Shown: piece after piece, positions 17,686 to 26,527 of the stretch
Layout of the letters: each line of letters opens with the position of its first letter
Numbering within the stretch: position 1 is the first letter of the stretch
NCBI GenBank assembly: GCA_964603985.1
Contig: CAZRXG010000014.1
Location: forward strand, 25,629-89,628
Length of the DNA stretch: 64,000 nucleotides
Direction of reading: 5' to 3'
From: CAZRXG01 sp964603985
GTDB taxonomy: Bacteria; Chloroflexota; Anaerolineae; Aggregatilineales; UBA3940
The notes under the pieces: model-generated
The model's input: the letters and a program-made list of their open reading frames with translations, nothing else
Told to the model about the DNA's origin: nothing
Database searches by the model: none
Position numbers and translations under genes: made by a program

Positions 17686-17926
17686 GCGCCTCCTTCAGCA
17701 CTAAGCTCGTGGGCGCATTGTACTCGATGGAGGGGGAGAGATCAACGGGAGATGGCGCAGGCCCGACACGTCGTTTGCGTGTGCACCCGCGAAACGGCGA
17801 AAGGATAAAGGGCACGAAAAGCAGGTGACTGTGTTCGCCCCAGCCGCGATTCGCTTCCCCAGCCGGTGTGGGTTACGCTTGTCTCCGGTAGCTTTTCGGC
17901 TGAGGCGAGCGCTCGGAGGGAACAAC

Positions 17927-19237
17927 GTGAAGCTGTGGGAGAGAAAGCACCCGGTTTACAACCTTCTGCCGGTGGTGGGCATCGCGGTGTTTATGCTGGT
18001 GCTGGCGGCCTGTACACAGGCCGGGAGGCCCGTGATCACCGCCGAGGCGGGTGACAGGCCGACCGCGGGCCGGTCACCGACGCCGACTGCCGTGCAGGTG
18101 GCGGCATCCCCATCGCCGACCGCCGCCCAGGCAGCCGAAGCGCCTCCGCCGACAGAGGCGGCAACCCCCTCGCCCATCCCGCCCGGCGACTTACCGGCGC
18201 TGCTGCACGAGTCGGTGGCCGCCGCCGCGAGCTACCTGGTCGCCCACCAGTTGTCGAACGGCGAGCTGCCCTACAAGGTGGACATCCTGACCAGCGACAG
18301 AAGCTGGGCACCCAGCAACCTCCGGCTGGTGGCCGCTGCCGGGTCGCTTTACACGGCCTGCCGGGTCGTCGGCGAAGACGGTTACTGCCGGGCTGCCGAC
18401 CGGTCGCTGGCGCACTACCTCAACCAGCTTGTCGAGGGGGAGGATTTCGACGGGGTGTGCCTCTACTCCGGCGGGCGCTGCAAGCTGGGCGGGACCGCGC
18501 TGACGGTTGACGCGATCTACAAGCGCTGGCAGGCGACCGGCAGCACCACGCTGGGCGAGGTCGACCTGCTGGAGACGGCCCTCCGGCTGGGAGAGCACAT
18601 CATCTGGATGCGCAGGCCGGAGGGCGGGTTCTATCACGCCTACGACCCGCACTTCGGGGGAGCGGTGGACGAGGCGTACCACGTGAGCTACTTTCCGGGC
18701 GAGAGCCTGATGGCCCTGCTGGAGCTTTACGAGCTGACGGACGACCCCTACTGGCTGGAGCAGGCGCGCGAGGTCAACGCTTACATGATCCAGCAACCGG
18801 TGGACGAAGATCACTGGCACGCGTATGCGTTCAGCCTGTTGGCGAGGCTGGACGAACTGAGCGACGACGACATCATCTACGGGGTGCGGATCGGGCAGGC
18901 GGTGATCGAGGGGCAGAGCCGCTCGTTGGACGAGGACAACAGCAGCATCTCGACGGCGACGAAGCTCGAAGCGGTGGCCGCGCTGGCGCTGGCCTTCGAG
19001 CAGGCGGGAGCGCCTCACGGGTGGCTGGCCCCGGAAGCGGAGAAGTTCGCCCTGTTTGTCCTGGCGCGCCAGTTGCCCGGCAACCGGTGCGGCTGGCCGG
19101 TGACGGGCGACCTGGCCCGCTTCGAAGGGGGCATTTACCGGAGCTGCGACGACCCGACCATCCGCGTCGACGGCCCGCAGCATTGGATCAACGGCGTGGC
19201 GACTTACCTGGAGTACCTGGACGCAAGCGGGCAGTAG
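17927..19237 (+). CDS. Lipoprotein with alpha/alpha-barrel (glycan-active-like) domain
   Basis: This 436-residue protein starts at GTG 17927, behind a strong GGAGG. The signal peptide ends in a lipobox at LVLAAC. A Pro/Thr/Ala-rich spacer (about 30-85) precedes a helical domain with repeated hydrophobic helix pairs and the segments PYKVDIL, GGFYHAYDPHFGG and AYHVSYFPGESLMALLELY. That pattern resembles alpha/alpha-toroid proteins such as glucuronyl C5-epimerases or unsaturated glucuronyl hydrolases. I cannot assign the reaction. It would sit on the outer membrane face and might trim or bind surface glycans made by the glycosyltransferases around it. Confidence 0.75.
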   Translation: MKLWERKHPVYNLLPVVGIAVFMLVLAACTQAGRPVITAEAGDRPTAGRSPTPTAVQVAASPSPTAAQAAEAPPPTEAATPSPIPPGDLPALLHESVAAAASYLVAHQLSNGELPYKVDILTSDRSWAPSNLRLVAAAGSLYTACRVVGEDGYCRAADRSLAHYLNQLVEGEDFDGVCLYSGGRCKLGGTALTVDAIYKRWQATGSTTLGEVDLLETALRLGEHIIWMRRPEGGFYHAYDPHFGGAVDEAYHVSYFPGESLMALLELYELTDDPYWLEQAREVNAYMIQQPVDEDHWHAYAFSLLARLDELSDDDIIYGVRIGQAVIEGQSRSLDEDNSSISTATKLEAVAALALAFEQAGAPHGWLAPEAEKFALFVLARQLPGNRCGWPVTGDLARFEGGIYRSCDDPTIRVDGPQHWINGVATYLEYLDASGQ

Positions 19238-19258
19238 GTCGCCCGCACCGACCCCGTC

Positions 19259-19674
19259 AGGAGTTACGCAGTTGGCCGCTTCTGCGCGCTAATAGCGCGC
19301 TAAATGAGGATTTACAAAATAATAAGGCAACTTTCACTCTGCTCTGCGGTGCTGGTTGTTGGCACGTTGTTGCTCAAACCCTCACCCGCCTTCGCCCGAC
19401 CTTCGGTCGCGCTCAGTCTGCCCTCTCCCGCTGGGAGAGGGCGAATCGAGGACGGCTTGACCGTCCGAGATGGGTGAGGGCAGTGTCGCAATCCACATGA
19501 TCCAGGTCAACGGAGCACCCGTGTTGTTACCGCACTAAATAGTTAAAGTTCATATAGCGCGCCGCCAGCCGCGCCGCAGCGGACAAAGGTGAAGAAAATC
19601 TGTGTAATCCGTGTAATTTGTGGATTGAAGCCCTCCGATCCATAGGCCGCCGGTACCCCAACTGCGTAAGTCCT
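19259..19674. repeat. MITE-like non-coding element with inverted ends, containing repeats B and C
   Basis: The ends AGGAGTTACGCAGTTGG (19259-19275) and CCAACTGCGTAAGTCCT (19658-19674) are inverted repeats with one mismatch. The GGACTTACGCA-like end resembles termini seen in some insertion sequences. There is no transposase. Inside lie a reverse copy of repeat B and most of a copy of repeat C, so the structure is either a deleted element or a nest of repeats. This is the whole 444-base gap between the two neighbouring genes, and no gene is present. Confidence 0.6.
19340..19520 (-). repeat. Dispersed repeat family B, copy 2 (inverted)
   Basis: Its reverse complement matches 8492-8690 and 57949-58146, including the CCCTCTCCC hairpin and the GACGG-CCGTC palindrome. 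It is more diverged at both ends than the other two copies are from each other. Confidence 0.8.
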
Positions 19675-19676
19675 AT
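19570..19676 (+). repeat. Dispersed repeat family C, copy 1
   Basis: It contains AAAATCTGTGTAATCCGTGT, then AATTTGTGGA and CCGCCGGT-CCCAAC-GCGTAAGTCCT. This matches 54665-54772 over about 108 bases, and a shorter, more diverged copy lies at 58194-58260. It is non-coding. Confidence 0.8.
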
Positions 19677-19681
19677 CCGCC

Positions 19682-22540
19682 CTACGGCCAGCGATAGAGC
19701 GGCACGGCGATCCCCTGGCGGGCCAGGTCGAGATCCAGCAGAGGGAGCACCTGACCGGTGAAGTGGTCGTAGGCCAGCATCTCGACGTGGGCGGCGGTGG
19801 TCGGCGCGTCGGCGGGGACGGTCAGGCGGTGGCGGTCGATCACGCGCCAGCCCCACAGCCACTTAAGCGTCGGGATCGCGCCGGTGGCGGGAATGTGGTC
19901 GGATTGGGCGCGCCAACTGTACCCCTCGCCGACCAGATCAACCTTGATCACGTCGTCGTGCAGCACCGGACGCGCCCCCAGCAGGGTCAGGTCGACGATC
20001 ACCTCCTGGCCGGGCGAAAACGGGCCGGGCGGCGTGACGGCGGCGCGAACCAGGACCATCTGCCCGCCGAGGGGGACGTAGCGCTCGTCGGGGTGGGCGA
20101 GGCCAATGCTGACCGACCTGGCGAGCGGGATCGCCCAGGGGCCGAGGCGCGGCGACCAGCCGCCGATCTGATCGACGACCGCCGGGACTGCGTCGGCGGT
20201 GGTCTGGATGGCGCGCGGCGTGCCATCGGGCTGGACGGTGTGCAGGTAGAGCGATTCCCCCGCCCAATCGTAGCCCCGCAGGAGTGCGCCGTTGGCAAAC
20301 ACGACGTGGCGCGGGTGGGCGGTCGGGTAGGGGCGGGCGAGCGGCTCGAACGTGACCTCACCCGCCGGGAAGTGGCTGAAGCGTCTGGCGTAGGTGAGGT
20401 GGGATAACCGGCCGTCCGGCTCAATGACGTAGAGGCCCGCCGACAGGTGATACTCTCCCTGCGGCGAGGGCAGGCCGTAGGGCGGCATGGCGAGCGTGTG
20501 ACGCGAAACCAGCACGTCGCCGGAGCCTGCCCGGCTCATGGGCAGAGGAACGTCGCTGCCGGAGATGACGGTGCCCCACTCGTTGGACAGATGCACGAAG
20601 GCCGTCACGTCCCGGTCAAACGTCCCGTCGGTGCGCCACGCCAACCGCACCTCGAAGGTATCGCCGACGCGGGCGGTGCCGGGCGGCGGCGTCTCGACCC
20701 CAACCAGCGCCACCCCATCGTCGAAGCGGTGGTCAAGCGCCGACATGCCGGGCGGGGCATCGCGGCGCGGCGTCTCGCGCACCAACCAGCCAGGGCCAAG
20801 CGGCTCGAAAAAGTAAGGCGTGGCGGCGAACTCGGCGGGATAGAAGCCGGTGACGACCACCGGGCGCTCGCCGATCCGGGCCTCGATGCGCCGCACCCAG
20901 GTCTGCGCCAACGGCTCGGCCCCCTCCGGGTAAACGTAGACCACCTCGACGTCGGGGCGCTGGCCCTCGATCTGGCGCAGCGCCTCCAACGGCGTGGCCC
21001 AATGCCAGTTGGCGAGGATGACGGCGTCGGGCGGGGCCTCTTCGAGCAGCGCCTCGGCGGTGGCGCGGGTTGACTCGTCGCGGGCGAGGGAGGCGAAGCT
21101 CGGCCAGTTGCGGGCGGCGAGGGCGAGGCTGGCCGTCAGCAGCAGCGAGGCGGCGATGGCCCTTATCGCCCGCTTCTCCTGCGACGCAAACGCGGAGGCG
21201 GGGTTCAGCGCCGCTTCCTGCGCCGCGCCCAGCCCCGCGCCAAGCAGGATCGCCAGCCCGACGTAGGCCGGGATCAGGTACTCGACGGTCTGGGGGGCGC
21301 GGTAGGTCATGGTGATAAAGCTGTGCAGCGCAAAGCCCCCGAACAGCAGGGCGAAGATTCGCCGGTCGCGGGCGAGCAGGATCAGCCCGGCCAGCAGCAT
21401 CGCGACCAGGATCAGGGCGTGCCACTGCAAGGTGAGGATATTGAGCAGGATGCGAAAGCGGTCGGCCAGCTCGGCGGGGGTGCGGAAGACGAACAGGTCG
21501 CCGGAGAAGCCGCGCGCCAGGACGTGATCCCAGAAACCGCGCCAGGTCGTGAGATCGGCGGGGGCGAGAGGGGCGTTCACCGCGCCGCGCAGCGGCAGGT
21601 AAAGCCAGGGCAGGAAGCCCAGCGCGAACGCGCCCAGCAGGATCGGCCAGCGTCGCGGCTGGCGGATCAGGGGCGGGTCGACGAGCAGCAGGTAGACGAC
21701 GAAGAACAGGCCGGGGAAGGCCAGCGAAGGGTGGTGTGTCAGGCCGAGGCCGAAGGCCAGCGCGAAGCCGGACAGCGCCCTGGGGTTGCGTGTGTCGCGG
21801 TAGGCGGCCAGCCGCTCGACGCACAGCGCGGTGAAAAACGCCGTCAGCGGGCGGATGCTGGCCTGGGTGGCGGTTGACCACACGCTGGCCGCAACCGCCA
21901 GCGTCGCGGCGGCGACCAGCCCGGCCCAGGCGTCACCGCTCAGGCGGCGGGCGGCGCGCCCGGATAACATCACGGCCAGCGCGGTCGTGACCGCCGAGAA
22001 GAGGTTGAGGCCGCGCATCGGGTTGGCGGGGATCAGCAGGGTGAAGCCTTTGCCCAGCAGCGTGTAGAGCGGGTAGCCGGGCGGGTGGGCCACGCCGAGC
22101 CTGGCCGCCACAAACTGGAACTCGCCTGCGTCGGCGGGCAACAGGCCGGGCGCGAGCGTCAGCCAGTAGAGCGCCAGCGACGCGGCGAAGACCCCTCCGT
22201 CGAGCAGGCGCGCGTCGGGGTGGGGGAAGCGCGTCGCAAGCCAGGCCAACAGCGACGCCGCCCCGACCAGCGCCGCAGCGCGCAGGTCGTAGGCCGGGTA
22301 GAGAACGTAGATCCACAGCAGCAGGGCAGGCCACGACGTGTTGGGGAGAGCGCCGCGCTTCAGCCGGTGGACGAGCACGCAGCCGCCAATCAGCGCAAGC
22401 CCGGCCAGCGCACCGAGCAGCGCGCCGAGGGGCCAGGCGACCTGTGCGCCGAACTCGGCCAGGGCGCGGCTGAGGTAGAGCGCCAGGGCCAGCGTGGGGA
22501 GATGTCGCCAGAATCGAAAAAGCCGCACACGCTCAAACAT
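19682..22540 (-). CDS. DUF2723 family membrane glycosyltransferase-like protein, long form
   Basis: This 952-residue protein has four or so N-terminal helices, then the DUF2723 core (about 125-300) with LPADAGEFQFVAARLG and AHPPGYPLYTLLGKGF. More helices run to about residue 480, and a long extracytoplasmic region follows. In that region one copy of the shared beta module (about 610-715; FVHLSNEWG, then GEYHLSAGLYV) is followed by further beta-rich sequence. It is more than 200 residues longer than the homologue at 8807. It would act at the outer face of the membrane in glycan assembly; the acceptor is unknown. The gene stands alone, with repeats downstream and a divergent-free 80-base gap upstream to the kinase. 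Confidence 0.82.
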   Translation of the reverse strand: MFERVRLFRFWRHLPTLALALYLSRALAEFGAQVAWPLGALLGALAGLALIGGCVLVHRLKRGALPNTSWPALLLWIYVLYPAYDLRAAALVGAASLLAWLATRFPHPDARLLDGGVFAASLALYWLTLAPGLLPADAGEFQFVAARLGVAHPPGYPLYTLLGKGFTLLIPANPMRGLNLFSAVTTALAVMLSGRAARRLSGDAWAGLVAAATLAVAASVWSTATQASIRPLTAFFTALCVERLAAYRDTRNPRALSGFALAFGLGLTHHPSLAFPGLFFVVYLLLVDPPLIRQPRRWPILLGAFALGFLPWLYLPLRGAVNAPLAPADLTTWRGFWDHVLARGFSGDLFVFRTPAELADRFRILLNILTLQWHALILVAMLLAGLILLARDRRIFALLFGGFALHSFITMTYRAPQTVEYLIPAYVGLAILLGAGLGAAQEAALNPASAFASQEKRAIRAIAASLLLTASLALAARNWPSFASLARDESTRATAEALLEEAPPDAVILANWHWATPLEALRQIEGQRPDVEVVYVYPEGAEPLAQTWVRRIEARIGERPVVVTGFYPAEFAATPYFFEPLGPGWLVRETPRRDAPPGMSALDHRFDDGVALVGVETPPPGTARVGDTFEVRLAWRTDGTFDRDVTAFVHLSNEWGTVISGSDVPLPMSRAGSGDVLVSRHTLAMPPYGLPSPQGEYHLSAGLYVIEPDGRLSHLTYARRFSHFPAGEVTFEPLARPYPTAHPRHVVFANGALLRGYDWAGESLYLHTVQPDGTPRAIQTTADAVPAVVDQIGGWSPRLGPWAIPLARSVSIGLAHPDERYVPLGGQMVLVRAAVTPPGPFSPGQEVIVDLTLLGARPVLHDDVIKVDLVGEGYSWRAQSDHIPATGAIPTLKWLWGWRVIDRHRLTVPADAPTTAAHVEMLAYDHFTGQVLPLLDLDLARQGIAVPLYRWP

Positions 22541-22620
22541 GCGGCAAGTCTACCACCTCACACAGCAGGATAACAATTCGCGGCAGAGGTGGGCACGGCG
22601 TCAACGCCCGGCCCCGCCGG

Positions 22621-24384
22621 TCATCCTTCGTCCTTTTTCTCTTTCACCTTCTCCTCTTTTACCTTCTCCTCTTTCGCTTCCTTCTCCTTCACCTTTTCCT
22701 TCTCTTTCTCTTTCACCTTCTCCTTTTCCTTCACCTTTTCCTTTTCCTTCTTCTCTTTCTCCTTCTCTTCTTCGGACGCCGTACTCTCCTCGCCGCCGTC
22801 TTCCGTCTCTCCCTCTCCATTGTCGGTGGCCTGCTCCGTGCCATCCTGGTTATCAACCGCCTCCACCGGGAGGGCAGTTACGACCACCGGGACCTTGGTG
22901 ACCGGGGCACTGGTGGCCGGGACTTTGGTGGCCGGGACTTCGGTGGGTTGGGCCGGGGGACGCTTGGTAGACGTCGGCTCGTCTTCGGGCTTCCCAGATG
23001 CGTTAGCCCCTTCTGAGGCGTCACCGGCTGCGGACGGCGGGGCGTGGCCGGGGTCGACCACCTCCGACGGGGCGTCGGACGGTCTGGGGCTGGGCGAGGG
23101 GGTGGGCGTAGGCGTGGGCGTGGTTTTATCGCCTGCACCGGCGGACTGACCTTGCCCGTCCGTGTCCCCAGCCGCCCCGCCAGGCGTTCCGGTAATGATC
23201 TGGGTGACCTCGACCTCGATGTAGACGATCTCGCCGGCGGCGTTGGTCACCATCTGGGTCACGTACTGCACGATCACCACCGGCGTCTGGGAGAGCAGCG
23301 CTTCGGCGGTCTGCTCGGCGTAGACGGCCCGCTCCTGGAGCGGCTGGACAATCTGCAAACCGCCAAACGTACCGGCGACGAGCAGCACGAGCAGCGCGGT
23401 GACGGCCAGGAACGAGCGCAGGCGGCGCTGCCTGCGGCTCTTCTGGAGCACAATCGTCGGGACGGGCGGCCTGTACGGCTCGTTCGCCAGCCTGTCGGCG
23501 GCAATGATCTGTTCCCGCGTGACCAACCGGCTGTCCAGCAGATCGTCGGGCATCTCCTCCACGCGGGCCGTAAACTCCTCGGCCACCTCGCCCGCCGTCT
23601 GGTAGCGCTCGCCGGGGTCCTTCTCCAGCGTCTTGAGCAGCACCTCTTCCAGGCTGGGCGGGAAATCATGGCTGATCTCGTGTGGCGCGAGCGGGCAGGC
23701 GTTGGTGTGACGCGAGATCATGGTCATGGGCGAGTCGGCGTTGTAGGGCAGGTGCCCCAGCAGTGACTCGTACAGCACCAGGCCAAAGGAGTAGATGTCC
23801 GAGCGGCTGTCGAGCAGGTCACCGCTGGCCTGCTCAGGACTCATGTAGGCCGGAGTGCCGATCACGTCGCCGGGCAGCGTCAGCCGGGTGATCGACTCGC
23901 TGCTCAGCTTCACCAGCCCAAAGTCGGTCAGGCAGTAGACACCCTCGTCCAGCACCATGATGTTGTGCGGCTTGACGTCACGATGCACCACGCCCTGGCC
24001 GTGCGCGTAATCCAGCGCCGCGCCGATCTGCTCGGCTATAATGTAAACCTCACGCGGGGAGAGGGCCTTGACCCGCCCCAGGTAATTGCCCAGCGTCGGC
24101 CCCTCGACGAAGGGCATCACCATGTAGAGCAGGCCATCGTAGTAACCGTAGTTGAGAACGGGCAGGATGTGGGGGTGATCGAGGCGGCTGGCAACCTCGA
24201 CCTCGCGCTGGAAGCGGTGCTGGTAGGCATCGTCCTTGGCGGCTGCACCGGTGACGACCTTGACGGCCACATGGCCGCCGTTGTAGGGATCACGCGCGCG
24301 GTAGACAAGCCCGACGCCGCCTGCGCCGACCTTCTCCAGCAAACTGTATGGACCGACCCTCTGTCCGGTCAAGTCCTGGAACAT
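22621..24384 (-). CDS. Receptor-like Ser/Thr protein kinase with a Lys/Glu-repeat tail
   Basis: This is a protein of about 587 residues. The kinase domain (about 10-270) has VGAGGVGLVY, VAVKVV, the catalytic HRDVKPHNIM and DFGLVK. A transmembrane helix lies at about 327-347. The extracytoplasmic region is Thr/Pro/Ala-rich and ends in about 50 residues made almost only of Lys, Glu and Val (KEKEKVKEKE repeats). No folded sensor domain is visible. The start is uncertain: ATG 24384 fits the kinase boundary, but the frame is open to 24540 and other ATGs exist. It is a second kinase of the same type as that at 6151-8391. Confidence 0.85.
   Translation of the reverse strand: MFQDLTGQRVGPYSLLEKVGAGGVGLVYRARDPYNGGHVAVKVVTGAAAKDDAYQHRFQREVEVASRLDHPHILPVLNYGYYDGLLYMVMPFVEGPTLGNYLGRVKALSPREVYIIAEQIGAALDYAHGQGVVHRDVKPHNIMVLDEGVYCLTDFGLVKLSSESITRLTLPGDVIGTPAYMSPEQASGDLLDSRSDIYSFGLVLYESLLGHLPYNADSPMTMISRHTNACPLAPHEISHDFPPSLEEVLLKTLEKDPGERYQTAGEVAEEFTARVEEMPDDLLDSRLVTREQIIAADRLANEPYRPPVPTIVLQKSRRQRRLRSFLAVTALLVLLVAGTFGGLQIVQPLQERAVYAEQTAEALLSQTPVVIVQYVTQMVTNAAGEIVYIEVEVTQIITGTPGGAAGDTDGQGQSAGAGDKTTPTPTPTPSPSPRPSDAPSEVVDPGHAPPSAAGDASEGANASGKPEDEPTSTKRPPAQPTEVPATKVPATSAPVTKVPVVVTALPVEAVDNQDGTEQATDNGEGETEDGGEESTASEEEKEKEKKEKEKVKEKEKVKEKEKEKVKEKEAKEEKVKEEKVKEKKDEG
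22624..22772 (-). repeat. Homopurine tract encoding the Lys/Glu tail
   Basis: About 150 bases of the plus strand are almost pure C and T (CTTTTCC, CTCCTTCTC units), so the coding minus strand is almost pure purine. Irregular AAGGAGAAGG-like units encode KEKEKV repeats. Such tracts can form triplex DNA and vary in length by slippage. Confidence 0.85.
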
Positions 24385-24548
24385 TGCCCGTGTCCGGTAA
24401 CTGAAACTTACGTAAGCAGGGATGCCGTACCCGACCATACAGGCAGGCTCTATATCCTGACCGTTCATATTATAGCACATTTTACCGGCTGCGAGAAGGG
24501 GCAATCCATTTCCCTCGGACATAGGTGCTATGAGTCTCACCCCAGAAA

Positions 24549-24577
24549 TTGCCTCCGCTCGATCCAGATGCTATGAT
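24549..24577 (+). promoter_or_regulatory. Predicted sigma-70 promoter of the paired-domain operon
   Basis: TTGCCT (24549-24554), 17 bases, then TATGAT (24572-24577). It lies 41 bases before the ATG at 24619, with no other gene between. Confidence 0.5.
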
Positions 24578-24618
24578 GAGACAGACAACGCCCGGCTCAA
24601 CGAGACAGGACTAAAACG

Positions 24619-24936
24619 ATGGCAGAGGGATACGATTATCACTTCCTGATCCTGGCCCCCGGCTTGCAGAGCGCATGGTTCTTCCAGGCGGCGCGCCGCT
24701 ACTGGCAACGCTTCCAGCCGGTCGTGGCCGACAACTGGGAGCTACTGTCCTACATCCCGCCCGAGTCGGTGGTGGCGGTCACGGTGCTGGCCCGCCCCGA
24801 CACGGCGGTCTACGTTCAGGAGCAGATCGAGGAGCAGCGCACCAACCTGCGCCTGGATATGGTCGTGGTGGACGACCTGCCCATGATGGAGTCGATTCTG
24901 AACGCCCGCGCCGAAGCGGGTCAGCCCTTCGGGTAA
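24619..24936 (+). CDS. Stand-alone copy of an unrecognised ~100-residue domain
   Basis: I do not recognise this 105-residue protein as a named family. It has a strand-like start (YHFLILAPGLQ), a helix rich in aromatics (AWFFQAARRYWQRF), a second strand (VVAVTVLARPDTA) and a third (LDMVVVDDLP), an alternating alpha/beta pattern without a signal peptide. The same domain forms the last 100 residues of the next gene, with about half the positions identical (LAPGLQ, WFFQAARRYWQ, VTVLAR shared). Only 12 bases separate the two genes and the second has a GGGGGA ribosome site in the gap, so they form an operon. It may bind the same partner or substrate as the downstream enzyme. Confidence 0.75.
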   Translation: MAEGYDYHFLILAPGLQSAWFFQAARRYWQRFQPVVADNWELLSYIPPESVVAVTVLARPDTAVYVQEQIEEQRTNLRLDMVVVDDLPMMESILNARAEAGQPFG

Positions 24937-24948
24937 GGGGAGCGGGGG

Positions 24949-26493
24949 ATGAAACTCAGCGACTACAAGTGGTTCCGCAACCCGCGCGGGCTGCACAATA
25001 TCGGCGTTCTGCATCCCTTCGTGCTGGAGCGGTACACCCGCCCCAGGATGGGCTGGGCCAAGCTGGTGGCCGGTGGCAACGAGTACGTCCCCGCCACACA
25101 GGAGCTTATCGTCAACGACTGCATGCCCATCATCCGCATCTTCCGCGAGACGATGGGCGCGATGAGGCCGCCCGAAGTGTGGTACGAAAACTACAAGGAT
25201 TACATCAACGCCGGGTGCTACTGGTTCGAGCTGTACAACGAGCCGAACCTGGAGGGGGAGTGGCCGGACGGCGTGGCCGGTCCCGGAGCCCCCATTACCT
25301 GGGAGGACGAGGATAACATCATCAAGCCCATGATGGACAACTGGCTTGGTTGGGCCGAGCGCGTGATCGGCCTGGGTGGATATCCGGCTTTCCCCGCACT
25401 GTCGGACAGCGCCGAGCGGCGTCACGCCACCGTGCTGTGGATGGACGCCTTCATGAAGTACCTCAAACAGGAGCAAGAAACCCGCTTCCGGGCGGTGGCG
25501 ACCAACGGCCTGTGGTGCGCGACCCATCCCTATTTGCACAACCACTTTTACCAGGAGCCGCCCGGCGGACCGGAGCACGTGGCGCGGCCCTATTACCAGG
25601 AGCGCGCCGACGAGCCGGGCTGGCACTTCGAATATCCCTACGACCCGTTGCAGCAGCGTTACGATCTGGGACGGACCGTCTTCGGCAGCCCGGTGCTGGC
25701 CCCGAACGGCGACCCAAATGGCCTGGGGGCCAGCGGCGAGGCGTTTCAACAGCTGCTCAAGCAATACTTCAACCTGGGGCCGGTGCCGGTCGTCGGCACG
25801 GAGGGCGGCATCTGGAAGATCCCCAAGCCGGACGACAGCCCTCACCTGATCGACACGCGCTACCCGCCTTACAGCCACAACAGCCACGCCGAGGCCACGA
25901 TGGCGTTATGGCGCTGGATCGTGGAGGAGGCACCGCCCTGGCTCTTTGGGCTGACGCTGTGGACCGAGGCCGATTACTACGACATTCAGGGCACGGTCAA
26001 GGCCGTCAAGCGCATGATCGCCGAGCCGCCCCTCCTCAAGCACGTCCCCCCCATCGATACGGCCAGCGGCGTCTTCATCCCCCTCCAACCGGACGCTACC
26101 CTGTGGTCGGAGCCTGCCCCGCCCGCAGAGCCGACGCCCACCCCGACGCGCTCGCCGCTGCTGGGGCCGGGGCCGGTGAGCGGCGCGCCCGACCTGCACT
26201 GGCTGATCCTCGCGCCGGGCCTACAGGCCGACTGGTTCTTCCAGGCGGCTCGCCGCTACTGGCAGACCTTCCGACCCACCGTGCTCACGGACTGGAACCT
26301 GATCGGCCAGTTGCCTTTCGGCAAGAGTCTGGCCGTGACCGTGCTGGCCCGCAGCGACACCGCCGACTACATGGATCAGGCCATCCACCAGACCTGGCCC
26401 AACGTCTTCTATGATCCGGTCGTGTTCGATACGCTGGCCGAGATGCAGGAGGAGCTGGAGCGCCGCGCCACGTACAAGAAGCGCTTTGGGTGA
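24949..26493 (+). CDS. GH-A-like (beta/alpha)8 protein fused to the repeated domain
   Basis: This is a 514-residue protein. Residues about 1-385 look like a clan GH-A glycoside hydrolase: an Asn-Glu pair in FELYNEPNLEGEW (Glu near 98) would be the acid/base and VVGTEGGIW (Glu near 284) the nucleophile. A Pro/Thr-rich linker (about 390-415) leads to the C-terminal domain (about 416-514), which duplicates the protein encoded immediately upstream. There is no signal peptide, although such linkers are usually extracytoplasmic. I would call it a putative glycosidase; the substrate is unknown. The pairing of a free and a fused copy of the same domain is the notable feature. Confidence 0.75.
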   Translation: MKLSDYKWFRNPRGLHNIGVLHPFVLERYTRPRMGWAKLVAGGNEYVPATQELIVNDCMPIIRIFRETMGAMRPPEVWYENYKDYINAGCYWFELYNEPNLEGEWPDGVAGPGAPITWEDEDNIIKPMMDNWLGWAERVIGLGGYPAFPALSDSAERRHATVLWMDAFMKYLKQEQETRFRAVATNGLWCATHPYLHNHFYQEPPGGPEHVARPYYQERADEPGWHFEYPYDPLQQRYDLGRTVFGSPVLAPNGDPNGLGASGEAFQQLLKQYFNLGPVPVVGTEGGIWKIPKPDDSPHLIDTRYPPYSHNSHAEATMALWRWIVEEAPPWLFGLTLWTEADYYDIQGTVKAVKRMIAEPPLLKHVPPIDTASGVFIPLQPDATLWSEPAPPAEPTPTPTRSPLLGPGPVSGAPDLHWLILAPGLQADWFFQAARRYWQTFRPTVLTDWNLIGQLPFGKSLAVTVLARSDTADYMDQAIHQTWPNVFYDPVVFDTLAEMQEELERRATYKKRFG

Positions 26494-26527
26494 CTCCCGG
26501 AGGGCAGGACGCCGGGCGCGGGGCGCA

